Positions 29,480 to 43,789 of a DNA stretch of 64,000 bases are shown here, piece by piece. Source of the DNA: Owenia fusiformis (lineage: Eukaryota > Annelida > Polychaeta > Sabellida > Oweniidae); contig CAIIXF020000001.1 of NCBI GenBank assembly GCA_903813345.2, positions 51,913,885 to 51,977,884 of the forward strand, written 5' to 3'. Position 1 is the first letter of the stretch; every line of letters starts with the position of its first letter. A model generated the notes under the pieces. It was not told where the DNA came from and searched no databases. It was given only the letters and a program-made list of their open reading frames with translations. A program made the translations under genes and the position numbers.

Positions 29480-30023
29480 TAGTATTTTTGGACTGAAACG
29501 TACCATCACTAACATGCAAAGGGCGATGTTTTCGCTATAAATCAGGCAACAATAGTCTACCCGACCTGTAATATAGGTATGACGGACGTTCCAGATTTAT
29601 TGAATGTTATCTGGGGCTAATTCTGATCTGGTTCTGTACCATGATGTCATGATCTCAACGACTTGAATGGATTTTGAGAAATGTTCCCCAAGATCGTTGA
29701 AATATTAGTACTCCATTCCATTTTATCATATTATAGTATTGTAGATTTCATTATGCCTTATATAAGTACTGATCTACATCTTTGCACTGTAGCAATCCAC
29801 TGTCTATGCATCTAATATTTAACTACAACCGCCTTTTGAGTTCTGAAGAGATAACCTAATATTGTACAAATCTTAATATGTAAAGGAGGAACAAATAATT
29901 CAATTTCTAAGTCTTATCTATTTTGAAATTAATTTTGAACAGTGGTACACATTATTAGAGTACAGTATTTTAATCATAAACGATCATCTTCATTGGGAGT
30001 GTCACTTTATAACGTCTCGTCTT
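29480..30023. other. Spacer 3' of Kazal copy 2
   Basis: No gene is seen. It matches 16488-17139 with a deletion of the outer element's right arm (near 29605). ATTAAA on the minus strand is kept at 29974-29969. Confidence 0.5.
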
Positions 30024-32285
30024 TTAGCAGCTTCCCTGTTTCATCACTGTCAGTTGCTGTCCACCCGCCTGTCTTGATCTGCATGCAGCTATGCTCAGTT
30101 CACATGAGTTGGCTGCATTAAAAATTAAAATAGCTTAATTATAATTAGATAAGTAACCCTGATGGGGTTCTATGGAGTTCAAAAGGCGTCAGTTGGAAGT
30201 TCTAAAAGCACATTTATAATATTGTACGCTAGGTGTATGTATTTGATCCACTGATGAAAATATTTTATTATGTCTCTTATTTTTTAAGGCTGTTATTTTA
30301 GTTAACCTAAAAAAGTTAAATCTCGTGTACCCTCAAAATGTCATTAATTCATGTTACCGGTGTAAAAGGGTAGGTGGTCCTATCAAATTTTGGTCCTACT
30401 CTCTATTGATTTATATGGTGACCTAATTACAATTATTTTCCTTATTATTTATACACAGTCGGGGCCAGTAAGGCCCGTGAGGAAAGGGGACCATAATCCC
30501 CAGGGGACCATAATTTCTTTTACACCGGCTTTATAACTCATGATAATTAAAGGGGAAACAGACATTAATATTTTACATATCTCGGTAGGGTTAAACCATA
30601 TCTTACAGTATGTTCTGCTATTGCTACCACAAACAGGTCTGTAGATTCTTGGGCAGGCTCGCATGCACGTATTTGCCATATTCTCCTCTGGTTTCTTCAC
30701 TGCGCATCTACCTTCACTCGCCATGGTCAGAACTTGTCCGTTCCTTCTAGCCATACATGCGGCATTTCTCAGCATACAGTCGTTACCTTTTTAAAAATGA
30801 AAACCAGAAAAGTGATGTATGTATGTATGTATGTATGAAAAATACGGATGAGAAATGAAGTGAGAAATCATGTATAAGACGGTACTAACACACAAAATAA
30901 ACAAATAGTATTTTCATTTTGTATTTTATCTAATGGGAAGAATGAATATGATCTCTTTTTGTTGCGTGGGTCTCTTGACTTTTACTTTGCCTGGGTACTC
31001 CATGTGTATATTGGGCTAAAAAATGTCACAAATGTGGAAATATCATTCAATGGCAATTCTGAATAAGTATAACGTAACGACTAACCGAAAGTTCTTCCAT
31101 CGCTTGCACACACAGGTCTCAACATCTTATTGCATGGTTTGCGGCAAGTATCCACGGGTGCCTTACATCTGCCATTGTTTACTTTGGTAAGGGCTGGTCC
31201 TCCGCGTTCCATATTCTCACATTGAGCAATTTCAAGTTCACAATCATTTCCTAAAAACAAGCAAAATGTACACCTGTATGTTATAATAAAAACATTACAA
31301 TAGTCGCTCAAATGCGTTATGAATTGACCATGGCGTTTCATATTTAAGCTCGTATTCGCGTATGCAACTTTCGACTGTCGGCTACCAGCAGATTAACCTA
31401 CTATTTTATGATCAACTCATTTAAATATGAATGGAATAGTGGGAGTCCTTATGGGTGGCGAACGTATCGCTTTGATAATACGTACCAAATGTTTTTCCAT
31501 TGCTACCACATACGGGTGCGTAGATTCCTGGGCACACTCCGTTGCAAACCTCAACGTTCTTCTCTGAGCATTTTCCCTTATTCACGATGGTCAATGTTTC
31601 TTTTTTGCCGGCAGCTTCGACCTCACACTTTGCAATTGCGAAGCGACATTTGTTGCTGTATGTTCTTTTATCACTCGCACATACTGGATCATAAACTGCT
31701 GGACACATGCGTCCGTCACATCGGCCATTATCTTGGGCAGAGACGATGACAGCAATGGCTAAAAGTAAGCAAGTTAATGAGATCAAGAAAATGGTTGTGG
31801 CTATTCATACGATAATAAATGTATAAGTATCACCTATAATCACACTATTGATAGCAACTTTCACGACACGTAAGGGCCAAATAGATAAGCTTGCCTCCCC
31901 GATCTTGGACAAATGTAACATAACTGCATAAGGTGCTTGCCGGTAGAAATGATAAATTGACACAACCGGATTCGTATCACTTCTTTTTGCAAATCAACTG
32001 CTGCACGTGATCGAGTTTTTTACATCTATACAGTTAAATCGTGTGACTGTTTCCTCAAAATTCACAACGATAAATGAGTATTATTCTCATATTAATACTA
32101 TTTTGTATATATGATATTCTTGACGATAGTTATGTAAAACCCTATAAAGAAATTTCATTTCAATTCCAAATTAATTCAACCGATATTATTGAAAGAGCGG
32201 CTGTCTTCATGATTACACATATGTGAAGTTATTTTTTGGCGTTGTACTCACCCAACTGCACTACTATTGATGTTAGAAGTACCAT
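30024..32285 (-). CDS. Secreted four-domain Kazal-type serine protease inhibitor, copy 2
   Basis: Coding exons on the minus strand: 32285-32252, 31758-31486, 31250-31086, 30786-30607, 30112-30024, totalling 741 nt or 246 aa. In the coding exons I see only two differences from copy 1 (a third-position change in the domain-2 PVC segment and one in the codon before PVDTC), both silent. The predicted protein is therefore identical to copy 1, with signal peptide, four Kazal domains and P1 residues Ala, Gly, Lys and Arg. The introns also align almost perfectly, for example the TATG microsatellite near 30818. This indicates a very recent duplication or gene conversion. All splice sites are intact, so it should be functional and add dosage. 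Confidence 0.87.
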
Positions 32286-32905
32286 CTTTATCTGTTGAGG
32301 TCCAAGTCTTGACTAGACACTGTGGCCTGAAGTCGTTCCTTTATTGACCATGAATTAACGACAACGTATCTGAGATAAGATAGTCATTGAAATGGTATTT
32401 TCATTGCTGATTATAGATACACAGATGGTTATGATAATGCCAATGTTGAGCCAAACAGACCCTTTGAATAAAGAGGGTCGATTATTTATAAAGAGGGACT
32501 TTCGCCTTTTATTTTGCCTTATTTAGTCGCCACAACAGTGACCTTGTTGGCATGTCCCCCTTGGGTGGGCCTAGAATTTTTACTTGGCCAAATGATCAAA
32601 AACGAAATTTTCAAAATTTTGGGCCAAAAACTGAGCTGTTCAGTACCATGATTCAAAAGAAAAGTGGTCCGTGGCTGGAGGACGTTTAATAAGTTATATT
32701 ATCATCAAGATCTGGAACAAACGCAAAAATACAACCTTTACAGCCGCCATTTTTGGAACGGAAACTTTAGTCATCGGTCGCGATTTCCCCACTGTGTTCA
32801 TGAGTGACATAACATAATAATTTTCCAGGGTAAATCCCTAAGTATTATTCACAACAGACTATTGTGCATGATTCAAAAAGCATGATTCAAAAAGTGCCAC
32901 TTATA
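32286..32905. other. 5' flank of Kazal copy 2
   Basis: Near-identical to 19416-20035, with the TATAAATA box on the minus strand at 32490-32483. No ORF. Confidence 0.4.
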
Positions 32906-35467
32906 CAGGGTGTTCCAAAAGTAACAGGACTGGTGCTGGCATTTTGTCAATTTTGCACCGAGTGTCTTCAAATTTTCACAAATTGTACTCTGAAGTATTG
33001 CAACTAAAATTGTAAAGTTTCAGAAAAAATGATGAAATGCGATTAGAGTTATGGCTACTATAGTAATATGACATTCCAATATCCGGGGCAACTTTTTTCC
33101 TAAAAATGTGATATCTAACATTTTTGTATTACTGAAGAAAGTATCTAATTCACCTATTATAATACAACATTTCTTGTTTATTTTATTAGTTGCTTTCTTG
33201 TAAAGATGTTTTTATACAACTCAGATTCAAGTATAATTTCATAATGATAATAATATTTATTCAACTTCCTTGAATATCATCATGGATAACAACTTCTGAT
33301 CATGAACAATATTTACGGTCGAGTTTTTAAAGACCCTATTTGAAGCCAGTCATCCAACTTGATAGTGCGCCTGCCCGCATGTCACCATTAAAGACCATGC
33401 AGCTAAAGAGGAGCTCTAGGTCTTGAGGTCTAAAACCATGCACCATACTCTTCTGATCATGCAATATCTAATTTTTACTTATATTGAGAACAGAATGCTA
33501 ATAGTGCTGTCAGACCTTTAAAGATGAGAAAGACCTTCTCCAAATTGTCCAATCGACCCTGCGTGACATGTCCTCAAATGGGTTCATTCATGTTTTTGGG
33601 TCATGGATACATAGTAGCCTACTACTCTTGTACTGACCAAAGAGTCTATTTTTAAAAGTAGAGGATACATAGGAATATCAAATGATGTAAAACAGTTGCA
33701 CCAGTTGTTGCATTTCAACTTTGATATGGCATGTACAAAATGATATGGGATGTACAAAATGCTTAATGTCTCTAACATTTCGCGAGGAATGTTGCCCCGG
33801 GTATTGCGATGTCATGTTACTGTAGCAACCATAACTCTTGCCGAGTTTCATATATTTTGTCGAAACTTTGCAGTCTTAGTAAAGATACACAAGAACACAA
33901 ATGTGTACAAAATGTCCCCACCAAGTGGTGATCCCGTGAAATGGTTATCCTGAAAATGAGTAGACAAGACTTTACCAACACAATTTGAGGACGGAAAATC
34001 CAAAGTGGCCACCTTAAAATTTACCCAGAATGCCAAAAATTTAGTCAGTTTTAGATTTTCATACTAAGAACCACCCCTGAAAATTTGAAATTGATCCGTC
34101 ACACAGTTAACCAGAAAACATGTAAACAAGACTTTACAGACAAGATTTCAGGATGGAAAATCCAAAATGGCTGCCTTGACATTTACCAAGAATGTCAAAA
34201 AACTAATCTGTTTGTAGATTTTCATACTAAGAATCATCCCGGAAAATATGAAATTGATCTACCAAACGGTTCACCTGAAAACGGGTAGACAAGACTTTAC
34301 AGACAAGATTTTAGGACAGAAAATCCAAAATGGCTGCCTTAACATTTACGCAGAATGCAAAAAAGTAATCAGATGTAGATTTTCATACAAAGAATCATCC
34401 CTGAAAATTTGAAATTGATCTATCAAACCGTTCACCTAAAAACGCGTAGACAAGACTTTACAGGCAAGATTTTAAGACGGAAAATCCAAAATGGCTGCCT
34501 TGACATTTACCCAGAATGCAAAAAAACTAATCAGTTCTAGATTTTCATACTAAGAATCATTCCTGAAAATTTGAAATTGATCTACCAAACAGTTCACCTG
34601 AAAACGAGTAGACAAGACTTTACAGACAAGATTTTAGGACGGAAAATCCAAAATGGCTGCCTTGACATTTACCCAGAATGCCAAAAAACTAATGAGATCT
34701 AGATTTTTATACTAAGAATCATCCCTGAAAATTTGAAATTGATCCACCAAACGGTTCACCTGAAAATGCGCAGACAAGACTTCACAGACAAGATTTTAGG
34801 ACCGAAAAATCCAAAATGGCCGACAATAAAAAAGTCCTTATGAGTTTTTGCTGATTTCTTTTTACAAAATTATCACATATAACTACCGTTAACAATAAAG
34901 TAGGCTTTTACAGCAAAGTACATCTGAAATTATTTATAAAGCTACTAAATAGTTAAAGTATGAAAACTCAAAAACACCATTCAATATGATACAAAGTATT
35001 ATCGCGCGCTAACTTTTCTTAAGACATTCAAAATGGCTGACATGACTGAGCTAGCAGGTCCAAAACCTAGTCAGATCTAGAATGAAGTGAGCTGAACAAG
35101 ATGTTAAAGTTTTAAAAGCAACTGTGAAGCAGTTTTTCTTAAAGTTTGCAGACAAGGATTTTAGCATTTGACTTCAAAATGGCCGACAGGAAGTAGGTTT
35201 CGAGTTAAATTTTTTTCATCCACATCTATAGGCACTCATAAGTTATTCCTGAAAATTAGAAGGTGATACCTGTAGCGGTTTTGGAGAAAACTGCCGGACG
35301 TACGGACGGACAGACAGACAACCAGACAGACAGACGGACGGACGGACGGACGGACGCGCCTAGGACGACAATATGGCCCCACACTATGTGGTGGGGACAT
35401 AATAAAAGTACATTATGAAGAATTTTGGAGACGATTGGTGCATATTTAACAAAATGCCAACACCAGT
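32906..35467. mobile_element. Mariner-like long-TIR element, unit 2 copy, interrupted and right-truncated
   Basis: The left end CAGGGTGTTCCAAAAGTAAC at 32906 is preceded by TA. The right arm resumes after the 33888-35403 insertion and breaks off near 35467, at the same point as in unit 1, so the truncation predates the unit 1-2 split. Confidence 0.75.
33888..35403. mobile_element. Insertion with about 160-bp tandem repeats, private to unit 2
   Basis: It sits inside the mariner-like element. Near its ends it has ATGTCCCCACCA and the inverse GTGGTGGGGACAT. The body has six tandem units spaced 158-167 bp, each with GGAAAATCCAAAATGGCTGC. The tail is a GGAC/AGAC microsatellite (35297-35356). It is related to the 21313-23069 element. 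No coding sequence. Confidence 0.75.
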
Positions 35468-35706
35468 ATTTGTGTGCTAAGGCGAATGGTGTTAAAGGGG
35501 AGTAAAGCTAAGGGTTGAAGAAGTTGAAGAATAATTGAAGAATCTAAAGACTGATGGGCCAGACACTCTATGGGGCTTTACCATAGTTACCTTGATAAGG
35601 GGAAATGAAGAAAATGAAGCATTGAAGAATTTGAAGACTGTTGGCCCAGGCCCTCGATGGGACTTTGGTATAATTACCTTGATAGGGGGAAATGAAGAAA
35701 ATTCGA
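35404..35706. other. Short spacer with an internal repeat pair
   Basis: Non-coding, matching 21040-21300. It contains two diverged copies of a roughly 80-bp segment (AAGACTGATGGGCCAG-like and AAGACTGTTGGCCCAG-like). Short ORFs here are products of this repeat. Confidence 0.5.
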
Positions 35707-36149
35707 AGAGATTTCGCACATACGTAAAATACAACTTATAACGCATACTTATACTTATAAGAAAACATACAAGGTGTTTCATAATATGGGCTTTTCGTCA
35801 GGAAAGATCTTCTTCAAATTGACTTTTTTGAGATGCTCGTTATGAAACACCCTGTATGTCATTTGTTGAGCTACTGAATGGGTCGTTTCCAGGAATTGCT
35901 AGAATCTACTGGTTTGATTGGTGTTTCAAATTGATGGTTAAAGTATTTGATTGGATACTGTTCCTACTCGGCCAATTAATTTTAAAAAATGCTTGCGGTC
36001 AATTGTTCCACACACATGTACAGTAGGTAAAGCTTTATACGGAGATCCAACTGTATACGTTTATCATCTACGTGTATATACAATTTTGTAAGTTCATTGA
36101 ACTTATACTGATCATGAAAACTTTGAAATAATCAACTTGTTTATGTAAT

Positions 36150-38181
36150 CACTCTCCCTTGTATACCGTTCCGTATTAGTGAAATTGTTGACATTAATAC
36201 GGAATAATACATACCATTTCATGAAAAATGGTGACCTTGTCCTACGAAAATTGAGATTATGTTTCACAGCAAGTTTGCATGGCGATACTGTATAGCACAT
36301 GCTCTGGGAATTGATTCTACTTTCTATAGACACCAATCACATCTCTGTCGATAAAATAATAAAAAAGCCTTAGGGTCCCAACCTCCTTTGTTTACATTTA
36401 CAAAAACTTGAAAAAATGACAAAAGTTGTCATAACTTTTTAAATCTTAAACTTTTGAAACCGATTTCACTTGCCAGCGACAGATACTTTAGTCGTTGACG
36501 AACCGAACATGTCTGTTTGGTTCGTAATATCTCCAAATAAACGATTTCAACATTTTAAAAAACTCGATGCTAGTCCACGTGTTAATACGGAATTGGTCGA
36601 CTCAATAAGTACATGTAAGCTCAATGAACGAAACGGTGCACTCGTGAATGAAATGAAGATTAAAATAATTAGTAATGTTATACAATATGAGTGTGTTTTA
36701 ACCCGGAGTATGAAACATAATACCTTGAATACGGGTTTCAGTAGCATGGACATTTAGTTTCAATTATATATTCACTCGAGCCATCAGTTTTAACTGTAGA
36801 AGACCGTTTCCTCCTCCTTTTCCCCAAAGTCAATCCCAATTTCTTCTTACGAGGTCGAGGCATCTTGAAAAGCGGGTTCAGGTTTTTGATGAAAGTATGA
36901 TAACCGCTACGAAAAAAGGTTTGCCTGACTAGCCTACATGATTTGGTATCCTTATAAGAATTGAAAATAGACGTAAATCAACATACCTCATCTGTGTACG
37001 CGCAGTTCTTTGGGCGTTGCGGTGTGGGATAGTTAACACTTCATGGTAATTAATTGAGGGGATTGATAAGGAGCGCGTGATTAATTTGGGATTATAAACT
37101 TAGTACAGCTAATTAACAGGATTAACGTATGGTGAACTGGGTCAAACTCGGTAAACAAATCACTCAGATGTTTGTTGGTGCTTTTATTATCATGGTTTTT
37201 TATATCCACAAGAATTGGTGTGGTTACATGTAATACAAGATTCAAGATTTTATTGTGTTTCAAGCCAAGCAGTTGGCGTCCCCACATGAATGTTACATAA
37301 AGGGATGAAATTATTTGTTACATACAATAATAAAAAAGAATGAAAATGTTTATGAACAACCAATACCTGGTGTTGACGGTCGTTGAAGCCGTCGATAGAG
37401 TACTACCTATTAGATGCAATAAGAAAAAGTACAATAACCTATCTTTACTATTAATGGGCGTAAAGCTATCGCGTTGACGCCGTCGATGTACAAATTATCT
37501 TTTAATACTTAAGAAAAAAGAAGAAAACACTAATTATGTACATTCAATCCTTGCGATTGACACACGTGTTGACGCCGTCGATTAATGTGCCATTTGCATG
37601 CAATAAGATACTGTCCAATGTCCATCAATAAGCTATCAGAACAATTATCATTGCAAGTTTTATGGAAATTATGATTTCCCCGGGAATGTATACGATTTAA
37701 CACCCATTCCGTATTAACACTTGGAAACCGTTTACCCATTCCGTATTAACACGTGGACTAGCATCGAGTTTTTCAAAATGTTGAAATCGTTTATTTGGAG
37801 ACATTACAAACCAAACTGACATGTTCGGTTCGTGAAAGACGAAAGTATTTGTCGCTAGCAAGTGAAATCGGTTTCAACAGATTTAGATTTAAAAAGTTAT
37901 GACAACTTTTGTCTTTTTTCACGTTTTTCTTAATATAAACAAAGGAGGTTGGGGCCCTAAGGCTTTTTTATTATTCTATGGACAGAGATGTGTTTGGCGT
38001 CTATAGAAAGTAGAATCAATTCCCCAGAGCATGTGCTATACAGTATCGCAATGCGAACTTGCTGTGAAACATAATCTCAATTTCCGTAGGACAAGGTCAC
38101 CATTTTTCATGAAATGGTATAAATTATTCCGTATTAATGTCATCACGATCACAAATACGGAACGGTATACATGGGAGAGTG
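36150..38181. mobile_element. CMC/Chapaev-like long-TIR element with TAAT target duplication
   Basis: The ends are CACTCTCCC and GGGAGAGTG, flanked on both sides by TAAT. The inverted arms are about 650 bp and include GTATACCGTTCCGTATT. The CAC terminus and 4-bp duplication fit the CMC (CACTA/Mirage/Chapaev) group; this is inference from the ends only. A 95-codon ORF (36470-36757) lies mostly in the left arm and resembles nothing I know. The central part (36900-37500) has no transposase. Confidence 0.75.
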
Positions 38182-38367
38182 TAATGACTCACTTGAAAGG
38201 ATCATGACTCACTTTAAAGGATCGTGTTTAGAATACACTACAACTACTAGGACACGGAAGCAAGCATTTAATTATAATGTGCATAGTCTACACGTGCAGA
38301 TGACAGTGCATTCACAGTCTCTGGTTGATGGAGCTTTTCTATATCGGGAATAGTTATGTTCCATTAA

Positions 38368-39124
38368 GGTCTCATGGAAGTTAACAGGAAATGACAAAAC
38401 AAAAAATGACAAAGCCATGCTGGATTTTGAAAAATTTTTGAACCAAGATAACAGAGTTCTGTTTGGACCTCCAGTCAGTTTAACTAGTTCCACATATCAT
38501 TTACATGACCGGGAACACAGTTGAAATGGTCAGAATGACCATAAACATGATAGAATAACCTTTTCAGCCCTCTGAAAATGTGACTAAAAAATAGCTAAGA
38601 GTAGGTGCTCAGGAAAGGTCACTGAACAGAATATTTTGACTTTTTCAGAAAATGTGCCCAATATATTGCTCTAAATGATACAATTCAAAAAAATTTGATA
38701 TCATTCTTAGAAAAAGAAAAAATTGAAAAAAACTGAATTGAAAATCGATCTATTTTCCTTTTTACTACAGCCATTATTGTTTCAGACGATTTTTTAAAAT
38801 TTCAAAGATTGTGTCATTTAGAGCAATATATTGGACACATTTTCTGAAAAAATCAAAAGATTCTGTTCATTGACCTTTCCTGAGCACCTACTTTTAGCTA
38901 TTTTTCAGTCACATTTTCAGAGGGCTAAAAAGGTTATTTTATCATGTTTATGGTCATTCTGACCATTTCAATTGTGTTCCTGGTCATGTAAATGATATTT
39001 GGAACTAGTTAAACTGACTGGAGGTCCAAACAGAACTCTGTTATCTTGGTTCAAAAATTTTTCAAAATCCAGCATGGCTTTGTCATTTTTTGTTTTGTCA
39101 TTTCCTGTTTACTTCCATGAGACC
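38368..39124. mobile_element. Palindromic fold-back element at TTAA (type 2, second copy)
   Basis: TTAA flanks it at 38364-38367 and 39125-39128. The ends are GGTCTCATGGAAGTTAACAG and its inverse. The empty site is visible in the sister copy at 15590-15605 (GTACTTAATGGAAC, opposite strand). Confidence 0.88.
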
Positions 39125-39232
39125 TTAAGTACAATTTAAAATTGATTTTAGTAAATATAATGGTTCGACACGACCCTTTAAACTATACGTATACGTATAA
39201 GTTGTACTTTCACTTATGTGCGAAATCTCTCT

Positions 39233-40766
<1,534 letters not shown>

Positions 40767-41496
40767 AAATTTTGAGAGAGAAGAAAAATAAGAATGTCCA
40801 ATTTGCAGTCCATCCAGTTGCAGGTAAAATGATGTCTCTAATACTCTATTGATTCTGCAGCAGAAGATGACCCTAACTCTATCATTGCTGGCATGCCAGT
40901 GTTGAGAGTGTGGAACAGTGAACAGGTACAGTATAACTTTTACACAGCATACCTTATACATAGCATACGTTATACACATAATACCATTATTATACCATTA
41001 CCATTAAACATAATGAAGATAATGTTTCCGACATTTAATTTCCCGAACCTGGTAAAAATAAGGCAGTAGGCAAATTAAATGATTAGACGAAATTACCACT
41101 TATACAGTATACACAGTATACCTTATACACTGCATATTTTATACATTAGCATACTCGTACAAATTATACCTTATATACATAGCATAATTATACATAATGT
41201 GCTCAGTCTAAAATGAAGACTTTTTGCGGTTAGTGTCTGTAACAAATGGCAGGTGATGACATTTTGCATGTTCTGCCTTGTCTATGTTGATGTCATACAT
41301 TTTATTTATAGCACCTTATTTTTATATTATCATTCTATGTTTCCAGGTTATTGTAATGAAGAGAAGTCTGGGTGTAGGATATGCAGCTGTTGATAATCCA
41401 ATATTCTTCAAAGAAAACACAGGAATGTACTTAGGAGATGCCAAGAAATCATGTGATGCACTTATAGCCCAAGTCAAAGAATTATATGATTCATAA
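40767..41496 (+). pseudogene. Stranded NNT 3' exons in unit 3 (exon 16 truncated)
   Basis: An exon 15 tail (to 40823, donor kept) is followed by a deletion that fuses intron 15 to the last third of exon 16 (about 40850-40925), removing its acceptor. Exon 17 (41347-41496) is intact with one Val to Ile change. With no acceptor, exon 16 cannot be spliced in, so this copy is dead as a faithful NNT tail. Confidence 0.88.
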
Positions 41497-42140
41497 CGAA
41501 CATTTTAACTAGCCAAATTTTCCATGCATATTAGTGTACATTTAGTAGGTAATGCAACTTATTTAACTGGGCTTATACACAGTTTTGTCATCAATGTTTT
41601 CCACTTTAAAAGAGACTTGATTTTGTGATAATGTCGAAGGCAGAATATCATTGACAAGTGCCTGTTACAATTGGGAATAATTTGCAGAATTATCCTAATT
41701 GGTTCATATCAACCGATGAATTTATTTTCATCAGATTCTAACATATGTGAATTAGAATCAGAATTTATTTAACATATTTCCGGTGTTGGTAGGATGAGGA
41801 TTTATTTTGATTCAATGTATATGTAGATTCCGTCTATTATGGAAGAAATTAAGATCTATGAGATTCAGCTGTGAGATTCAAGTATTTTTATGGGAACTTA
41901 AGCACCCTATGCAGACAGAGCCTGTGGGAAATATTGGGTGCGGCGCAAATGAGCGGAGGGTGCGGAGCTAACGGTCATTTTTGAATTTAAAATTGGGATA
42001 TTTCTGAAACTAAGCCGTTTTGGGACTTCAAATATACCAAGATATGTGTATTTGACACCAAATATCAATAAAATTGTGAAAATAGTAGTGCAATTCATTT
42101 TATAGCGACGCAGTATGCCTTAAACATTTCCCAAACCTAT
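41497..42140. other. NNT 3' flank copy and unit-3-specific segment
   Basis: 41497-41894 matches the NNT 3' flank. From about 41895 it is replaced by sequence not found in units 1 and 2, with GGGTGCGG motifs (41935-41965). No gene. Confidence 0.5.
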
Positions 42141-42706
42141 ATATTTTGAGACTATCCTTTTAATACTGCGTCCCCAGCATTCATAAAAAATGGTGTTCAA
42201 GATACACAACCCATGCAAATTATTTTTGCATCTTGGAAGCCAGGCAGTATCTGTGTGATTTTATAAAAATTCGGAAATGTTCTTCAGATATGAGCCCCCT
42301 CTAAATATTGGGTGCGGAGGTACGTTTATGGAGCTCCTCCGCACCCAATATTTAGTTAATAAAATTTGTACTTCAGAATTAATTATTTTGCATGATTTCA
42401 TTACATTTTACATGAGGGATTAAGATGTGTCTGGTTGTGATTGCATATTTAGTGATTAATGATATTGCAGATTTACAATGTAAATCCTTTTAGACAAAAG
42501 GAAATAAATTATTTTAGGCTGATCTATCCTATTTGGAATTTTATACCGATTGTTGCCAGTTCATCTTTTTATGTTTTCTATGTAACAGTCTCGTTGAATC
42601 ACATATTAGTTCTGCATTTTGCATAATCACGCCCGGTGATCAGACAAAATGAATGGAAGGGTGGGGGGGGGGAAGAGTAGGTGATCTCTGCAAGAAAGTC
42701 CAACAA
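42141..42706. repeat. Local tandem duplication, first copy (566 bp)
   Basis: ATATTTTGAGACTATCC begins both copies (42141 and 42707). Each contains a strong hairpin (42301-42355 and 42870-42924), then spacer sequence ending in the GGTGGGGG tract. Confidence 0.9.
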
Positions 42707-43274
42707 ATATTTTGAGACTATCCTTTTAATACTGCGTCCCCAGCATTCATAAAAAATGGTGTTCAAGATACACAACCCATGCAAATTATTTTTGCATCTT
42801 GGAAGCCAGGTAGCAGTATCTGTGTGATTTTATAAAAATTCGGAAATGTTCTTCAGATATGAGCCCCCTCTAAATATTGGGTGCGGAGGTACGTTTATGG
42901 AGCTCCTCCGCACCCAATATTTAGTTAATAAAATTTGTACTTCAGAATTAATTATTTTGCATGATTTCATTACATTTTACATGAGGGATTAAGATGTGTC
43001 TGGTTGTGATTGCATATTTAGTGATTAATGATATTGCAGATTTACAATGTAAATCCTTTTAGACAAAAGGAAATAAATTATTTTAGGCTGATCTATCCTA
43101 TTTGGAATTTTATACCGATTGTTGCCAGTTCATCTTTTTATGTTTTCTATGTAACAGTCTCGTTGAATCACATATTAGTTCTGCATTTTGCATAATCACG
43201 CCCGGTGATCAGACAAAATGAATGGAAGGGTGGGGGGGGGAAGAGTAGGTGATCTCTGCAAGAAAGTCCAACAA
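42707..43274. repeat. Local tandem duplication, second copy
   Basis: Near-identical to 42141-42706 apart from a 3-base gain (GTAGCA for GCA context near 42810) and a shorter G run. The similarity ends at CAACAAATAT. Confidence 0.9.
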
Positions 43275-43789
43275 ATATGGAAGATTTATTTTTTCAAGAG
43301 AAAGTTAACGACTGAATTGCTAAATGAATAAGCACAGTACATGGTAAAATATATTAGGTCTTCTAGTATTTTTGGACTGAAACGTACCATCACTAACATG
43401 CAAAGGGCGATGTTTTTGCTATAAATCAGGCAACAATCGTTTACACGACGGTCTGTAATATAGGTATAAGGGACGTTCCAGATTTGTTGAATTTTCTTGC
43501 AGAAATCGCCTACTCCCCACCCTCCGTTCATTTCATTTCATGGCTCATATAAGTACTGATCTACATCTTTGCACTGTACCAATCCACGGTCTATGAATCT
43601 AATATTTAACTACAACCGCTTTTTGAGTTCTGAAGAGATGACCTAATATTGTACAAATCTTAATATGTAAAGGAGGAACAAATAATTCAATTTCTAAAAC
43701 TTATCTATTTTGAAATTAATTTTGAGTACAGTATTTTAGTCATAAACGATCATCTTCATTGGGAGTGTCACTTTATAACGTCTCGTCTT
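43275..43789. other. Spacer 3' of Kazal copy 3
   Basis: Contains the empty TA target (about 43363) of the element seen in units 1 and 2, the truncated right arm of the outer element (near 43495-43535) and the 3' flank of the Kazal gene. The minus-strand ATTAAA of copies 1 and 2 reads ACTAAA here. No gene. Confidence 0.5.

Larger units (their letters stand above)
35707..39232. mobile_element. Second copy of the GAGAGATTTCGCAC element, inverted, with nested insertions
   Basis: The sequence is the reverse complement of 15497-16349, interrupted by the 36150-38181 and 38368-39124 elements. It is absent at the matching place in unit 1 (near 21300), so it moved after units 1 and 2 separated. Confidence 0.75.

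Noticed and set aside
34000-34830. CRISPR-like regular repeats (about 160-bp spacing)
   Set aside because: Long diverged tandem repeats inside a eukaryotic transposon, without short identical repeats or unique spacers.
36470-36757. 95-aa ORF in the CMC-like element as a transposase
   Set aside because: It lies mostly in an inverted arm and shows no DDE or zinc-finger pattern.
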